DNA from: Aquiflexum sp. TKW24L
GTDB lineage: Bacteria > Bacteroidota > Bacteroidia > Cytophagales > Cyclobacteriaceae
Assembly (NCBI RefSeq): GCF_023502205.1
Contig: NZ_JAMFLG010000042.1
Span: 1-38,467, forward strand
Reading direction: 5' to 3'
Length of the DNA: 38,467 bases
The notes under the pieces: generated by a model
Told to the model about the DNA's origin: nothing
The model's input: the letters and a program-made list of their open reading frames with translations, nothing else
The model's database searches: none
Program-made: the position numbers and the translations under genes
Shown here: piece after piece, positions 16,287-24,377 of the stretch
Position numbering within the stretch: position 1 is the first letter of the stretch
Layout of the letters: each line of letters begins with the position of its first letter

Positions 16287-17458
16287 AAAAGAAAGTACTC
16301 TTTGTGATTGATACGATATCAGTGGGTGGTGCTGAACTGTCCATCTATGAAGTGGTAAAAAACCTTACCAACACCGAACCCATTGTCTGTGTGCTTTACA
16401 GGGCAGCTAATGGTCTGCAAAAGGAGTTTGAAAGAGAAAACATCCCTTTGGTTTTTTTTGATATTCAAAAAAGGTTTGGAGTAGGTGAAGCTATCAAAAA
16501 ATTAAATCAATTGGTCATTAAGGAAAAACCGGATGCCGTTCATGCCACTCATTATAATGCTGAAGTCATTTGCAGGATTGCCATTCCAAAGTTTAAAATC
16601 CCTTTGATTTGTTCCTTATTAAATGACAGCTACAGCAAAGAGCGGTATGCATTGTTCCGAAAAAGGGAAATTTTAAAACTTGAACTCTTCAGGTTGATCG
16701 ATAAGTGGACTGCGAGGAGAGCAGATAAATATATCTCAGTGGCCGAGTGCATTCTAGAACCCAACAGTAGGTATTTAAACCTTCCCATTGACCGGATGGT
16801 AGTAGTACAGAATGGAAGGGACATGGATTTTTACCATAGTGCCGACCCTTTGGATAAAAAAACAATCGTTCCGGAATATCGGGAGGGAGATGTGTTTTTG
16901 GTTTCCAATTCCCGTGTGGTCAGGAGCAAGGGCTTTGAAGAGATGTTTGGGGCTTTTGAAATATTAGCTGCAAAGTACCCTAACCTTTATCTGATCGTGG
17001 TGGGAAATGGTTATGACTATGTACATTATCAAGAAAGAGCCAAGCAAATGAAAAGGGGCGATAGAATCAGGTTTCTAGGTCCCCGATTGGACATGCCTCA
17101 GATCTTAAAAGCCTGCGACATCTTTTGGTTTCCTACCCACTTTGAGGGTTCTCCGGGAGTAGTCATCGAAGCCATGGTCTGTAAGTTGCCTATCATTTCC
17201 ACAAACATTCCATCGGTTACCGAAAATCTTGTTGATAATGAAAATGCCCTGATCTGCAAATTGGGCGATATCCCAAGTTTGGTCGAAAAGACTGAAATAC
17301 TACTCCAAAATCCTGAGCATGGTAAGCAATTGGCCCAAAAAGCCTATGACCTGGGAGTAAACAAGTTCAATATCAAAACCCTCGCTGCCAAGCAGGAACA
17401 GGTGTATTTGGATTTGATAGCGGAGTATGAGGAGAAGGGGATTAGGGGGAGGTTTTGA
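16274..17458 (+). CDS. GT4 family (GT-B) glycosyltransferase
   Basis: The 394-residue protein opens with KVLFVIDTISVGGAELS, the glycine-loop start of GT4 enzymes. The retaining-transferase motif E-x7-E is at Glu291 and Glu299 (EGSPGVVIEAM), preceded by FWFPTHF. VSNSRVVRSKGFEEM (about 212-226) marks the donor domain start. Length is usual. It overlaps the GT2 before it. After its TGA comes a 126-base gap composed of iterated repeats, which is unusual within this tightly packed stretch. Donor and acceptor unknown. Confidence 0.94.
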   Translation: MAGMKKKVLFVIDTISVGGAELSIYEVVKNLTNTEPIVCVLYRAANGLQKEFERENIPLVFFDIQKRFGVGEAIKKLNQLVIKEKPDAVHATHYNAEVICRIAIPKFKIPLICSLLNDSYSKERYALFRKREILKLELFRLIDKWTARRADKYISVAECILEPNSRYLNLPIDRMVVVQNGRDMDFYHSADPLDKKTIVPEYREGDVFLVSNSRVVRSKGFEEMFGAFEILAAKYPNLYLIVVGNGYDYVHYQERAKQMKRGDRIRFLGPRLDMPQILKACDIFWFPTHFEGSPGVVIEAMVCKLPIISTNIPSVTENLVDNENALICKLGDIPSLVEKTEILLQNPEHGKQLAQKAYDLGVNKFNIKTLAAKQEQVYLDLIAEYEEKGIRGRF

Positions 17459-17584
17459 TGTACAAAGTACCAAGTATAAAGTACCAAGCCCTTCGACTTC
17501 GCTAATCTCACATCTCAAATCTCAAATCTCACGTCTCATCCATTCAGCATTCTTAATTCCTCATTCTTAATTCTTCTTCTCCCC
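17459..17584. repeat. Repeat-filled gap between two glycosyltransferase genes
   Basis: The gap is built from three iterated motifs also found elsewhere in the window: TACAAAGTACCAAGTA (17461 on, the reverse of the block at 5931), CTCACATCTCAAATCTC (about 17506-17537, the reverse of the GAGAT class at 7300) and ATTCTTAATTC (about 17549-17575, like the window start). Nothing else is present. It begins directly after the upstream stop codon. Confidence 0.7.
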
Positions 17585-18487
17585 ATGTTTTTCTCCATCG
17601 TCATCCCTACCTTCAACTGCGCTGATTTTATCAGGGAAACTGTGGAGATGGTGAGGGGGCAATGCTTTGGAGATTGGGAATTGGTGATGGTGGATGATGG
17701 ATCGACTGATGAGACTTGGGAGATCTTGAAGCAATTAGTCAGTACTGATACCCGGATCAAGATTGATCAGCGGCCAAAAAGCAGGAGTAAGGGACCAAGT
17801 GCGTGTCGTAATATTGGGGTTGAAAATTCTAAGGGACAATACACTGCTTTTTTGGATGCGGATGATGCATGGTCGGTAGACCGATTGCAACATGCTTACA
17901 CATTTATCCAAGAGACAGGTGCCAAAGCCATCTACTCAGGTGCTTGGGTAATAGATCAAAAGGGTAAATATTTTAGAGAATCCAGGGCAATCAGAAAAGG
18001 GGAAAGCCTTTTTGATTTTACCATCAATGGTGACAGTTTTGCTCAGACATCCACTTTGCTTGTTTCATCCGAAATCGCCAAACAAGTTGCGTTTCCTGAG
18101 GCTATCCGGTTTCATGAGGACTTTGCCTATTTCATTGAAGTGGGTGAATTGGTGCCTTGGTCGTTTTTCTCTTCCAAGGATGTATTGGTGCACTGGGAGG
18201 ATAACCATCTAAAGAAAGTGAATTATGCGGATTGTCTCTATTTTTATCAGAAGTATAAAAGAAAAAGTGTTGACAAAATTGCTAGGATTGGATATTTAAA
18301 ATACACTGCCCATGAATTGGCTACAAGACAGCCAAGAGATATCAATTTCAAAGAATTTGAGAGATTATTGAAAGAAGAAGAAATTCACTTCAATCTGAGG
18401 GAAAAGATATTATTCAACTGGCCTATTCTATATAAAAAGATCTTTTATTTGTCGAATAAATTAAAATCCTTGAATGGAAAAAATTGA
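17585..18487 (+). CDS. GT2 family glycosyltransferase (2)
   Basis: The 300-residue GT-A enzyme starts MFFSIVIPTFNCADFI. VDDGSTDETW (37-45) binds the nucleotide and LDADDAW (90-96) the metal. PSACRNIGVENSKG is the usual loop between them. FHEDFAYFIEVG in the second half carries the likely catalytic Glu-Asp. No membrane helices are evident. The start follows the repeat-filled gap, and the end overlaps the Wzm permease gene by 14 bases, linking this enzyme to the exporter. Its sugar is unknown. Confidence 0.93.
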   Translation: MFFSIVIPTFNCADFIRETVEMVRGQCFGDWELVMVDDGSTDETWEILKQLVSTDTRIKIDQRPKSRSKGPSACRNIGVENSKGQYTAFLDADDAWSVDRLQHAYTFIQETGAKAIYSGAWVIDQKGKYFRESRAIRKGESLFDFTINGDSFAQTSTLLVSSEIAKQVAFPEAIRFHEDFAYFIEVGELVPWSFFSSKDVLVHWEDNHLKKVNYADCLYFYQKYKRKSVDKIARIGYLKYTAHELATRQPRDINFKEFERLLKEEEIHFNLREKILFNWPILYKKIFYLSNKLKSLNGKN

Positions 18488-19328
18488 AGAAGAAGAGTGG
18501 GATTTGGAAGTGACCTCGGATCGGGGACTGTTTGAACTTCCCCTTAAGGATATCTGGCATTTTAGGGATTTGTTGGTGCTGATGGTAAGGAGGGATGTCG
18601 TGTCCTTTTACAAGCAGACCATTTTGGGCCCGCTTTGGTTTTTTATCCAACCGGTGTTTACCACTTTGGTTTTTGTTTTTGTATTTGGCAACCTTGCCGG
18701 ACTGAGTACGGATGGATTGCCCCAGTTTTTGTTTTATCTCGCGGGCATCACTGCGTGGAACTATTTTGCAGATTGCCTGATCAAGACCTCAACGGTATTC
18801 CGTGACAATGCGCAGCTTTTCGGAAAGGTATATTTCCCTAGGTTGGTGGTACCCTTTAGTATCGTGACAGGAAATCTGATCCGTTTTGGGGTTCAATTTT
18901 TGTTGTTTATGAGTGTTTGGCTTTACTTTTATCTTCAAGGTGCCGATATATATTTGACCTGGGCGGCTTTGCTTTTTCCCTTATTGGTGGTGCTGATGGC
19001 ATTTCTGGGATTGGGATTGGGATTGATGATTACGGCCATGACCACCAAATACCGGGATTTGGCTTTTTTGGTCAATTTCGGTGTACAGTTGCTGATGTAT
19101 GCGACGACTGTGATCTACCCGCTTTCTTCTGCTCCTGAGCAATACCGACACCTAGTAGCCTTAAATCCCATGACCGGAATTATTGAAACCTTCCGGTTTG
19201 CATTTTTGGGCGAAGGGATGTTTTCATGGGCATTATTGGGCTACAGTACTTTTGTGGCGCTGGGAAGTATGATTTTGGGGGTACTAATTTTTAATAAAAC
19301 CGAAAAGAATTTTATAGATACTGTGTAA
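18474..19328 (+). CDS. wzm: ABC-type glycan exporter, permease
   Basis: The 284-residue ABC-2 type permease has six hydrophobic segments (about 55-75, 84-104, 130-153, 163-187, 197-217, 255-273). Family hallmarks are QTILGPLWFFIQP near the first helix, KYRDL (192-196) and NPMTGIIETFR (231-241). It pairs with the ATPase gene starting two bases past its stop. Together they export an undecaprenyl-linked polysaccharide that is complete or nearly so across the inner membrane. The acidic N terminus (EKIEEEEWD) is hydrophilic and cytoplasmic. The symbol follows the O-antigen system; a capsule or teichoic-acid-like role cannot be ruled out. Confidence 0.94.
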   Translation: MEKIEEEEWDLEVTSDRGLFELPLKDIWHFRDLLVLMVRRDVVSFYKQTILGPLWFFIQPVFTTLVFVFVFGNLAGLSTDGLPQFLFYLAGITAWNYFADCLIKTSTVFRDNAQLFGKVYFPRLVVPFSIVTGNLIRFGVQFLLFMSVWLYFYLQGADIYLTWAALLFPLLVVLMAFLGLGLGLMITAMTTKYRDLAFLVNFGVQLLMYATTVIYPLSSAPEQYRHLVALNPMTGIIETFRFAFLGEGMFSWALLGYSTFVALGSMILGVLIFNKTEKNFIDTV

Positions 19329-19329
19329 G

Positions 19330-20625
19330 ATGGCGAAAGCAATAAAAGTAGAAAACCTTTCTAAAGCTTATCAATTGGGACAGTTTGGTACCAATACCAT
19401 TTCAGGGGATGTACAGCGCTGGTGGACGACCAAGATATTGGGCAAAGAAGATCCCTTCCACATTATCGGGGAAAGTAATGTGCGAAGTGTTAAGGGAAAA
19501 AGTAACATTGCTTGGAGCCTAAAAGACATCAACTTTGAAGTACAGCAGGGGGAGGCATTGGGAATCATTGGACAAAATGGTGCCGGTAAATCCACCTTAT
19601 TGAAAATTCTTTCCCGGGTTACCTCGCCCACCCAAGGAGGGTTTAAAATCAAAGGTAGGGTAGCCTCCTTGTTGGAAGTGGGGACAGGCTTTCATCCTGA
19701 ATTGTCGGGCAAAGAAAATATATTTTTGAATGGTGCCATATTGGGGATGCGCAAGCATGAAATCAAACATCGTTTGGATGAGATCGTGGATTTTGCAGGA
19801 ATCGAGCGGTATTTGGAAACCCCCGTCAAGCGTTATTCTTCCGGCATGTATGTACGGTTGGCTTTTGCTGTAGCTGCCCATTTGGATGCTGAGATTTTGA
19901 TCGTGGATGAAGTGTTGGCCGTAGGTGATGCCGAATTTCAGAAAAAGTGCATTGGGAAAATGGGGGATATTAGGAAAGGGGAGGGTAGAACCATTTTGTT
20001 TGTGAGTCATAATTTAGTAAGCGTAAAAGCTCTTTGCTCTAGGGGTATTCTTTTGGAAAACGGGCAGTTGCTTTCTGAAGGAAATGTAAATGATATCATT
20101 CAATTATACCGGGAAGGCGGAGTAAATAACCTTACAGAACAGAACTGGGAAATAGGAATTGATGCACCTGGAAATGATAAAATTCGCCTAAAACGTGCCG
20201 CGGTATTTGCAGAAAATAAACCGAGTTCGGAACCGATCACAACAGCTGATAATATTGTGATGGAATTCGATTTTTTGAATCAGCTTGACCATGGAAATGT
20301 TGATGTAACGGTAGATATTTTTGACAGTGAGGGTGTACATGTTACCCATTTCGGGATGATTTGTGACAAGGAAAATGGGCTAATGAAAGGACTTTATAGA
20401 ACTCGTGGTGTTCTTCCGTGTAATTTATTAAATACCAGAAGATACATTTTTCATGTCTTATTTGGACTAAACCAAAGAGAAGTACTTTATCGTCACGAAG
20501 AAATTTTAATCATGGAAATTGAAGACGCTATTGAAACCAGAGGATTTAATTTTGCTAAATTTCCCGGAATAATTCATCCCGTTTGCTCTTGGGAAACTAA
20601 ACAAATTCAACAATATGAAAATTGA
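19330..20625 (+). CDS. wzt: ABC-type glycan exporter, ATPase with glycan-binding domain
   Basis: The 431-residue protein has an ATPase half with Walker A GQNGAGKST (81-89), signature YSSGM (169-173), Walker B ILIVDE (189-194) and switch His227. Residues about 285-428 form a beta-sandwich like the Wzt C-terminal domain that recognises the end-cap of the exported O-polysaccharide. This means the glycan is probably capped, perhaps by one of the methyltransferases here, before export. The end of the gene overlaps the next gene by 11 bases. Base composition appears to drop in GC from about position 20100, near the domain border, fitting a mosaic gene in which the specificity domain travelled with the downstream block. 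Confidence 0.95.
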   Translation: MAKAIKVENLSKAYQLGQFGTNTISGDVQRWWTTKILGKEDPFHIIGESNVRSVKGKSNIAWSLKDINFEVQQGEALGIIGQNGAGKSTLLKILSRVTSPTQGGFKIKGRVASLLEVGTGFHPELSGKENIFLNGAILGMRKHEIKHRLDEIVDFAGIERYLETPVKRYSSGMYVRLAFAVAAHLDAEILIVDEVLAVGDAEFQKKCIGKMGDIRKGEGRTILFVSHNLVSVKALCSRGILLENGQLLSEGNVNDIIQLYREGGVNNLTEQNWEIGIDAPGNDKIRLKRAAVFAENKPSSEPITTADNIVMEFDFLNQLDHGNVDVTVDIFDSEGVHVTHFGMICDKENGLMKGLYRTRGVLPCNLLNTRRYIFHVLFGLNQREVLYRHEEILIMEIEDAIETRGFNFAKFPGIIHPVCSWETKQIQQYEN

Positions 20626-21025
20626 TATAATAGATATTGATAAGCCTCAATTAGTTGATTTTCAAAAAGTGGGATCAAGCTCATTAGGGTATATCAGTGT
20701 TGCTGAAGAATTGCCTTTTGAAATTAAACGCGTCTATTGGACTTATTATGCACCGCACGAAGTAACCAGAGGTCACCATGCACATAAAGAATTGAAACAG
20801 GTGATTTTTGCTGTGAGTGGCAGTATAAAATTTGAATTGGAAAACATTGCGGGTCAAAAAACCAAATTTGTTTTGGATTCACCGGATATTGGATTGTACA
20901 TTCCAAAATTGTATTGGCGAACCATGCAGTTTTCTCATAATGCTGTATTGCTTTGCCTTGCTTCAGACCTATTTTTAGAAGAAGATTATATCAGGGATTA
21001 TAATTCCTTTAAGCGATGGACATAG
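20615..21025 (+). CDS. dTDP-4-keto-6-deoxyglucose 3,4-ketoisomerase (FdtA/QdtA type)
   Basis: The 136-residue single-domain cupin belongs to the WxcM-like family. RGHHAHKELKQ (52-62) holds the active-site His55 and His57 and the nearby Arg52. The C-terminal LASDLFLEEDYIRDYNSF is also family-typical. These enzymes move the keto group of dTDP-4-keto-6-deoxy-D-glucose from C4 to C3, making dTDP-3-keto-6-deoxy-galactose (FdtA) or -glucose (QdtA). The aminotransferase at 24378 then acts on that product. Which epimer forms cannot be told from the sequence. The substrate needs RmlA and RmlB, absent here. It overlaps wzt by 11 bases and the next gene by 10. Confidence 0.93.
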   Translation: MKIDIIDIDKPQLVDFQKVGSSSLGYISVAEELPFEIKRVYWTYYAPHEVTRGHHAHKELKQVIFAVSGSIKFELENIAGQKTKFVLDSPDIGLYIPKLYWRTMQFSHNAVLLCLASDLFLEEDYIRDYNSFKRWT

Positions 21026-21987
21026 GCATTATCCGTTACACTGAATCATTCAGACAAAAGTGGGATGAATTTGTGTTAGGCTCGATTAACGGAACGTTCC
21101 TGCATAGCAGAAGTTTCTATGATCACAATCCAAAAAATGCACTTGATGATAATTCTTTTCTTTTTGTTAAAAAGAACACTATTGTAGCTTTAATACCCTG
21201 CAATCTATATTTAAAAAATGATAGGAGAATTCTTCATTCATCCCTTCGCGGCACATATGGAGGATTTGTCGTGGGTGATTTAATTGGTGCGCAGGAAGCC
21301 GTGGATATGGTAGCGCTCTTAAAAATTGAGGCAAAGAAGTTGGGAGTTCATCAAATCATTATAAGAAATCCATTTCGAATATTTAATGCGAAAGTTTGTG
21401 ATGAAACAGACTATGCAATGTGGTATCACGGATTTGAAATTTTATACCGAGAATTAGAGACAACAATTAAGTTGGGAGAGTACAGTATCGTGAGCAATGC
21501 GTTTACCTCCTCTACAAAACGAAATATAAAGAAAGGTCGGCAAAATTTGACCATTAAAGAAAGCAGCGACTACTCAGGATACTGGGAAGTATTAACAAAA
21601 AACCTTTCAGAGAAGCACGGGATTTTGCCTACCCACGCCTATCCAGAGTTTATACAACTTATAGAGTCGGTGGGTGATGAAAAAATTAAATTGTTTGTAG
21701 CTTGCGTGGATAAGGAAATCGTTGCTGGAATAGTTCTATTCATTAAGAATCCATTTGTGGTGCATGCGCAATACATTTGCTCTGATGCAGAATTTCAGGA
21801 ACTGCGTCCACTCAATGCTGTAATTGATGAAATTATTCAATGGGCCTGCTCTAGGCGATTTCATTATTTGAATTTGGGAACATCCAATTTTGATGCAGGC
21901 AAAGGAATCAATGAAGGATTATTTCGATTTAAGGAGGGTTTTGGGGGACGGAATGTATTGCGTGAAACGATGCACTTACAATTATAA
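21016..21987 (+). CDS. FemAB/GNAT-type acyl- or aminoacyltransferase
   Basis: The 323-residue protein appears to have two GNAT-like halves, as in FemAB and GNAT_acetyltransf_6 proteins. FLFVKKNTIVALIPCNLYL and GTYGGFVVGD belong to the first half. AFTSSTKRNIKKGRQN (about 163-178) is the classic FemAB-type stretch, and in the second half FVACVDKEIVAGIVLFI and the later YLNLGTSNFDAGKGINEG match the CoA-binding side. Members add acyl groups to amino sugars or amino acids to peptidoglycan. With the flanking ketoisomerase and aminotransferase, N-acylation of a 3-amino sugar is the natural guess. The PglD-like protein at 22768 is a rival candidate. Confidence 0.8.
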   Translation: MDIGIIRYTESFRQKWDEFVLGSINGTFLHSRSFYDHNPKNALDDNSFLFVKKNTIVALIPCNLYLKNDRRILHSSLRGTYGGFVVGDLIGAQEAVDMVALLKIEAKKLGVHQIIIRNPFRIFNAKVCDETDYAMWYHGFEILYRELETTIKLGEYSIVSNAFTSSTKRNIKKGRQNLTIKESSDYSGYWEVLTKNLSEKHGILPTHAYPEFIQLIESVGDEKIKLFVACVDKEIVAGIVLFIKNPFVVHAQYICSDAEFQELRPLNAVIDEIIQWACSRRFHYLNLGTSNFDAGKGINEGLFRFKEGFGGRNVLRETMHLQL

Positions 21988-21992
21988 CAATT

Positions 21993-22763
21993 ATGAATAA
22001 GCAAAGCGATTTTGACCGCTTTAAGAATCTTACTTTCGAAGATTTTAAAAAACTGGCGAAAGATGATTCATTATCGCAATATCAGAAAGTAGGATTTCCC
22101 GATGCCTATCGGGAAAATAAAGAGCATATTATATTTGAGGATATTATCAATAAGTTGAATTTTCAACTTGAGGATAAGAATGGATCGGGTGTTTTATTGG
22201 ATATTGGCCCGGGCTGTAGTGACTTGCCAAAGATGATCATTGATCATTGTGATAAATTAAATTTTAAAATTCTTTTGGTTGATTCCAAAGAGATGCTTGA
22301 TCAACTTCCGACAAAAAAATCTATCACGAAATTTGAAGGTTATTTCCCAAATGATGTTCTGGATTTAGTAAATCAATATCAAAACAAGGTTGATTATATC
22401 GTAGGGTATAGTATTTTTCACTATGTATTTTACAACACATGCATCTTTAAATTTTTGGATACTGCTTTGTCATTATTGAAACCCGGAGGAAAAATGCTTA
22501 TTGGAGATATTCCTAATATCACTAAACGCAAACGGTTCTTTTCAACGCAAACAGGCATCGAATTCCATAAGAACTTTACAGGGACGGATACTTTACCTGA
22601 AGTGAATCATTTGCAACTGGAGCCCACCCATATCGATGACGGTGTATTGATGGGCATTGTACAGCGGTACCGAAACTTTGGGTTTGAAGCCTATCTTTTG
22701 CCCCAGCCGTCAACATTGCCTTTCCATAATAGAAGAGAGGATTTAGTCATTTACAAAATCTAA
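21993..22763 (+). CDS. Class I SAM-dependent methyltransferase, sugar module
   Basis: The 256-residue protein has a SAM loop GVLLDIGPGCSDLPKMI (about 68-84), LLVDSKEM and a later ALSLLKPGGKMLIGD (about 161-175), typical of class I enzymes. A short N-terminal extension (FDRFKNLTFEDFKKLAKDD) precedes the Rossmann fold. It sits five bases after the FemAB-type gene and four before the beta-helix gene, so it belongs to the same translation unit. N- or O-methylation of the amino sugar built by this block is likely. A TCCCGAT palindrome (22097-22114) lies inside its coding sequence, near codon 36-41, and is translated as part of it. Confidence 0.85.
   Translation: MNKQSDFDRFKNLTFEDFKKLAKDDSLSQYQKVGFPDAYRENKEHIIFEDIINKLNFQLEDKNGSGVLLDIGPGCSDLPKMIIDHCDKLNFKILLVDSKEMLDQLPTKKSITKFEGYFPNDVLDLVNQYQNKVDYIVGYSIFHYVFYNTCIFKFLDTALSLLKPGGKMLIGDIPNITKRKRFFSTQTGIEFHKNFTGTDTLPEVNHLQLEPTHIDDGVLMGIVQRYRNFGFEAYLLPQPSTLPFHNRREDLVIYKI
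22097..22114. repeat. TCCCGAT..ATCGGGA palindrome inside a gene
   Basis: TCCCGATGCCTATCGGGA matches the intergenic palindrome at 5839-5856 at all but two central bases. It lies in frame in the methyltransferase gene and encodes part of FPDAYRE. Confidence 0.6.
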
Positions 22764-22767
22764 GGCT

Positions 22768-23448
22768 ATGGTTAAAGATAAGAAGTTGATAATTTTTGGA
22801 GATAGTGCATTTGCGGAAATAGCATTTGAATATTTTACCCACGATTCTGAATATGAAGTTGTGGCGTTTACAGTTACCACTGAATACTTGAAAAGGGATT
22901 CGCTTTTTGGCCTTCCAATCGTAGCATTTGAAACTATTGAAAAAACTTACAGTCCGATAAACCATGATATGCATATTGCGCTCGTCTACAATAATCTTAA
23001 CCGGGCGCGAATGAAATTTTATGATGAGTCCAAGGCTAAAGGTTACACATTAGCCAATTACGTAAGTAGTCGTGCATTTGTATGGCATAATGTGGAAATT
23101 GGCGATAATTGCTTTGTTTTTGAAGACAACACTATTCAGCCTTTTGTAAAGATAGGACATAACAATGTTTTTTGGAGCGGGAATCATATCGGTCATCATT
23201 CACTTATTGGTTCTCATAATTTCATATCCTCGCATGTGGTGATATCGGGATTCTGTAAAATTGGTGATGCAAATTTTATGGGGGTAAATTCCACAATGGG
23301 AAATAACCTCAGCATTGGTAATGATTGCTTAATTGGGTCAGCGGTTCATATTGTTCGTCCGGTAAAAGATGGTTCGCTTATGAAAGGTGCACCCACACAT
23401 AGTGATGAGACCACCACCTATGAGCGGTTCGGAATAGATAAATTATGA
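22768..23448 (+). CDS. Sugar O/N-acyltransferase, NeuD/PglD-like
   Basis: The 226-residue protein has a Rossmann-like PglD_N domain (KLIIFGDSAFAEIAFEYF, about 6-23) and then a left-handed beta-helix of hexapeptide repeats (about 90-205) with IGDNCFVFEDNTIQPFVKIG and IGDANFMGVNSTMG. A His-rich turn (GNHIGHHSLIG, about 137-147) holds the likely catalytic His. Homologues acetylate a nucleotide-linked amino sugar, as PglD does for bacillosamine. It is a strong candidate to acylate the amino sugar from this block, competing with the FemAB-type protein. It overlaps the next gene by four bases. Confidence 0.9.
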   Translation: MVKDKKLIIFGDSAFAEIAFEYFTHDSEYEVVAFTVTTEYLKRDSLFGLPIVAFETIEKTYSPINHDMHIALVYNNLNRARMKFYDESKAKGYTLANYVSSRAFVWHNVEIGDNCFVFEDNTIQPFVKIGHNNVFWSGNHIGHHSLIGSHNFISSHVVISGFCKIGDANFMGVNSTMGNNLSIGNDCLIGSAVHIVRPVKDGSLMKGAPTHSDETTTYERFGIDKL

Positions 23449-24374
23449 AATGGAAGAAATTAGGATTGGTTTGCGCACCCTCTAAAAAACTATGGTGGAA
23501 TCAATTATATGCCATATTACCTACACCGGTTTACTTAGATAATTTGGATTTAATTCGGGTCTTTTTTGCTACTACCTGCGAGCAGAAATTTGGAAGAATC
23601 ACGTATATTGACCTCGATCCTGAACAACCAACAAACATTATATTTAATCCTAAAAATATTGTTTTGGATGTAGGGGTTAAGGGGGCTTTTGATGACTGTG
23701 GGGTTAATGTTTCATCAGTGATAAAAACAGATTCGGATTATTTCATGTATTATGCCGGATATCAACGACATTTTAGAACACCTTTTTCAATTTTGAGTGG
23801 ATTGGCGATAAGCAAAGATTTAGAAACTTTTAAGAGAAATTCCCAAACACCAGTTTTAGAGAGGATAGATACAGAGCTGGATTTACGATCGGCTCCGACA
23901 GTATTATATGAAGCTGGAAAGTTCAGAATGTGGTATGTCGCTGGTAAAAAATGGGAGATGATAGAGGGAGAGGTACATAAAAATAAGTTAATGCCTATTT
24001 ATGAATTAAAATACGGAGAATCTAATGATGGAAAAACTTGGGATACTTCAGAGGATCCTGTTTTTAACTTACATGAAGACGAATTTGGATTTGGACGACC
24101 TTATATTTTTAAAGACAAGGATAATTATAAATTATTCTATTCCATTAGAAGAAAATCAGTTTCGTATCGATTGGGTTTCGCTGAATCTAATAATGGTTGT
24201 GACTGGGTAAGAAAAGACAGTCAAATAGGTATCGATGTTTCAAATGAAGGCTGGGATTCAGAAATGATATGCTACCCCGCGGTAATTACCGTGCATGATA
24301 AAACCTATTTATTTTATAACGGTAATAACAATGGGGAAACGGGTTTTGGTGTTGCAGAATTAGTTGAAGAATAA
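23445..24374 (+). CDS. Glycosidase-like beta-propeller protein, cytoplasmic
   Basis: The 309-residue protein has a repeat pattern of five blades in GH43/GH32-like fashion. The recurring form is P-x-V/I then a turn, F/Y-x-M/L-F/W-Y: MYYAGYQ (about 102-108), APTVLYEAGKFRMWYVAG (about 151-168), GRPYIFKDKDNYKLFY (about 218-233) and CYPAVITVHDKTYLFYNG (about 273-290). Acidic residues at blade starts (FDDCG, about 80-84; WDSE, about 267-270) could be catalytic. There is no signal peptide, and it lies four-base overlapped inside a biosynthesis block, so it works inside the cell. Its job is not known; trimming, editing or phosphorylase-type action on a sugar or lipid-linked intermediate is possible. 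Confidence 0.78.
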   Translation: MKWKKLGLVCAPSKKLWWNQLYAILPTPVYLDNLDLIRVFFATTCEQKFGRITYIDLDPEQPTNIIFNPKNIVLDVGVKGAFDDCGVNVSSVIKTDSDYFMYYAGYQRHFRTPFSILSGLAISKDLETFKRNSQTPVLERIDTELDLRSAPTVLYEAGKFRMWYVAGKKWEMIEGEVHKNKLMPIYELKYGESNDGKTWDTSEDPVFNLHEDEFGFGRPYIFKDKDNYKLFYSIRRKSVSYRLGFAESNNGCDWVRKDSQIGIDVSNEGWDSEMICYPAVITVHDKTYLFYNGNNNGETGFGVAELVEE

Positions 24375-24377
24375 GGT

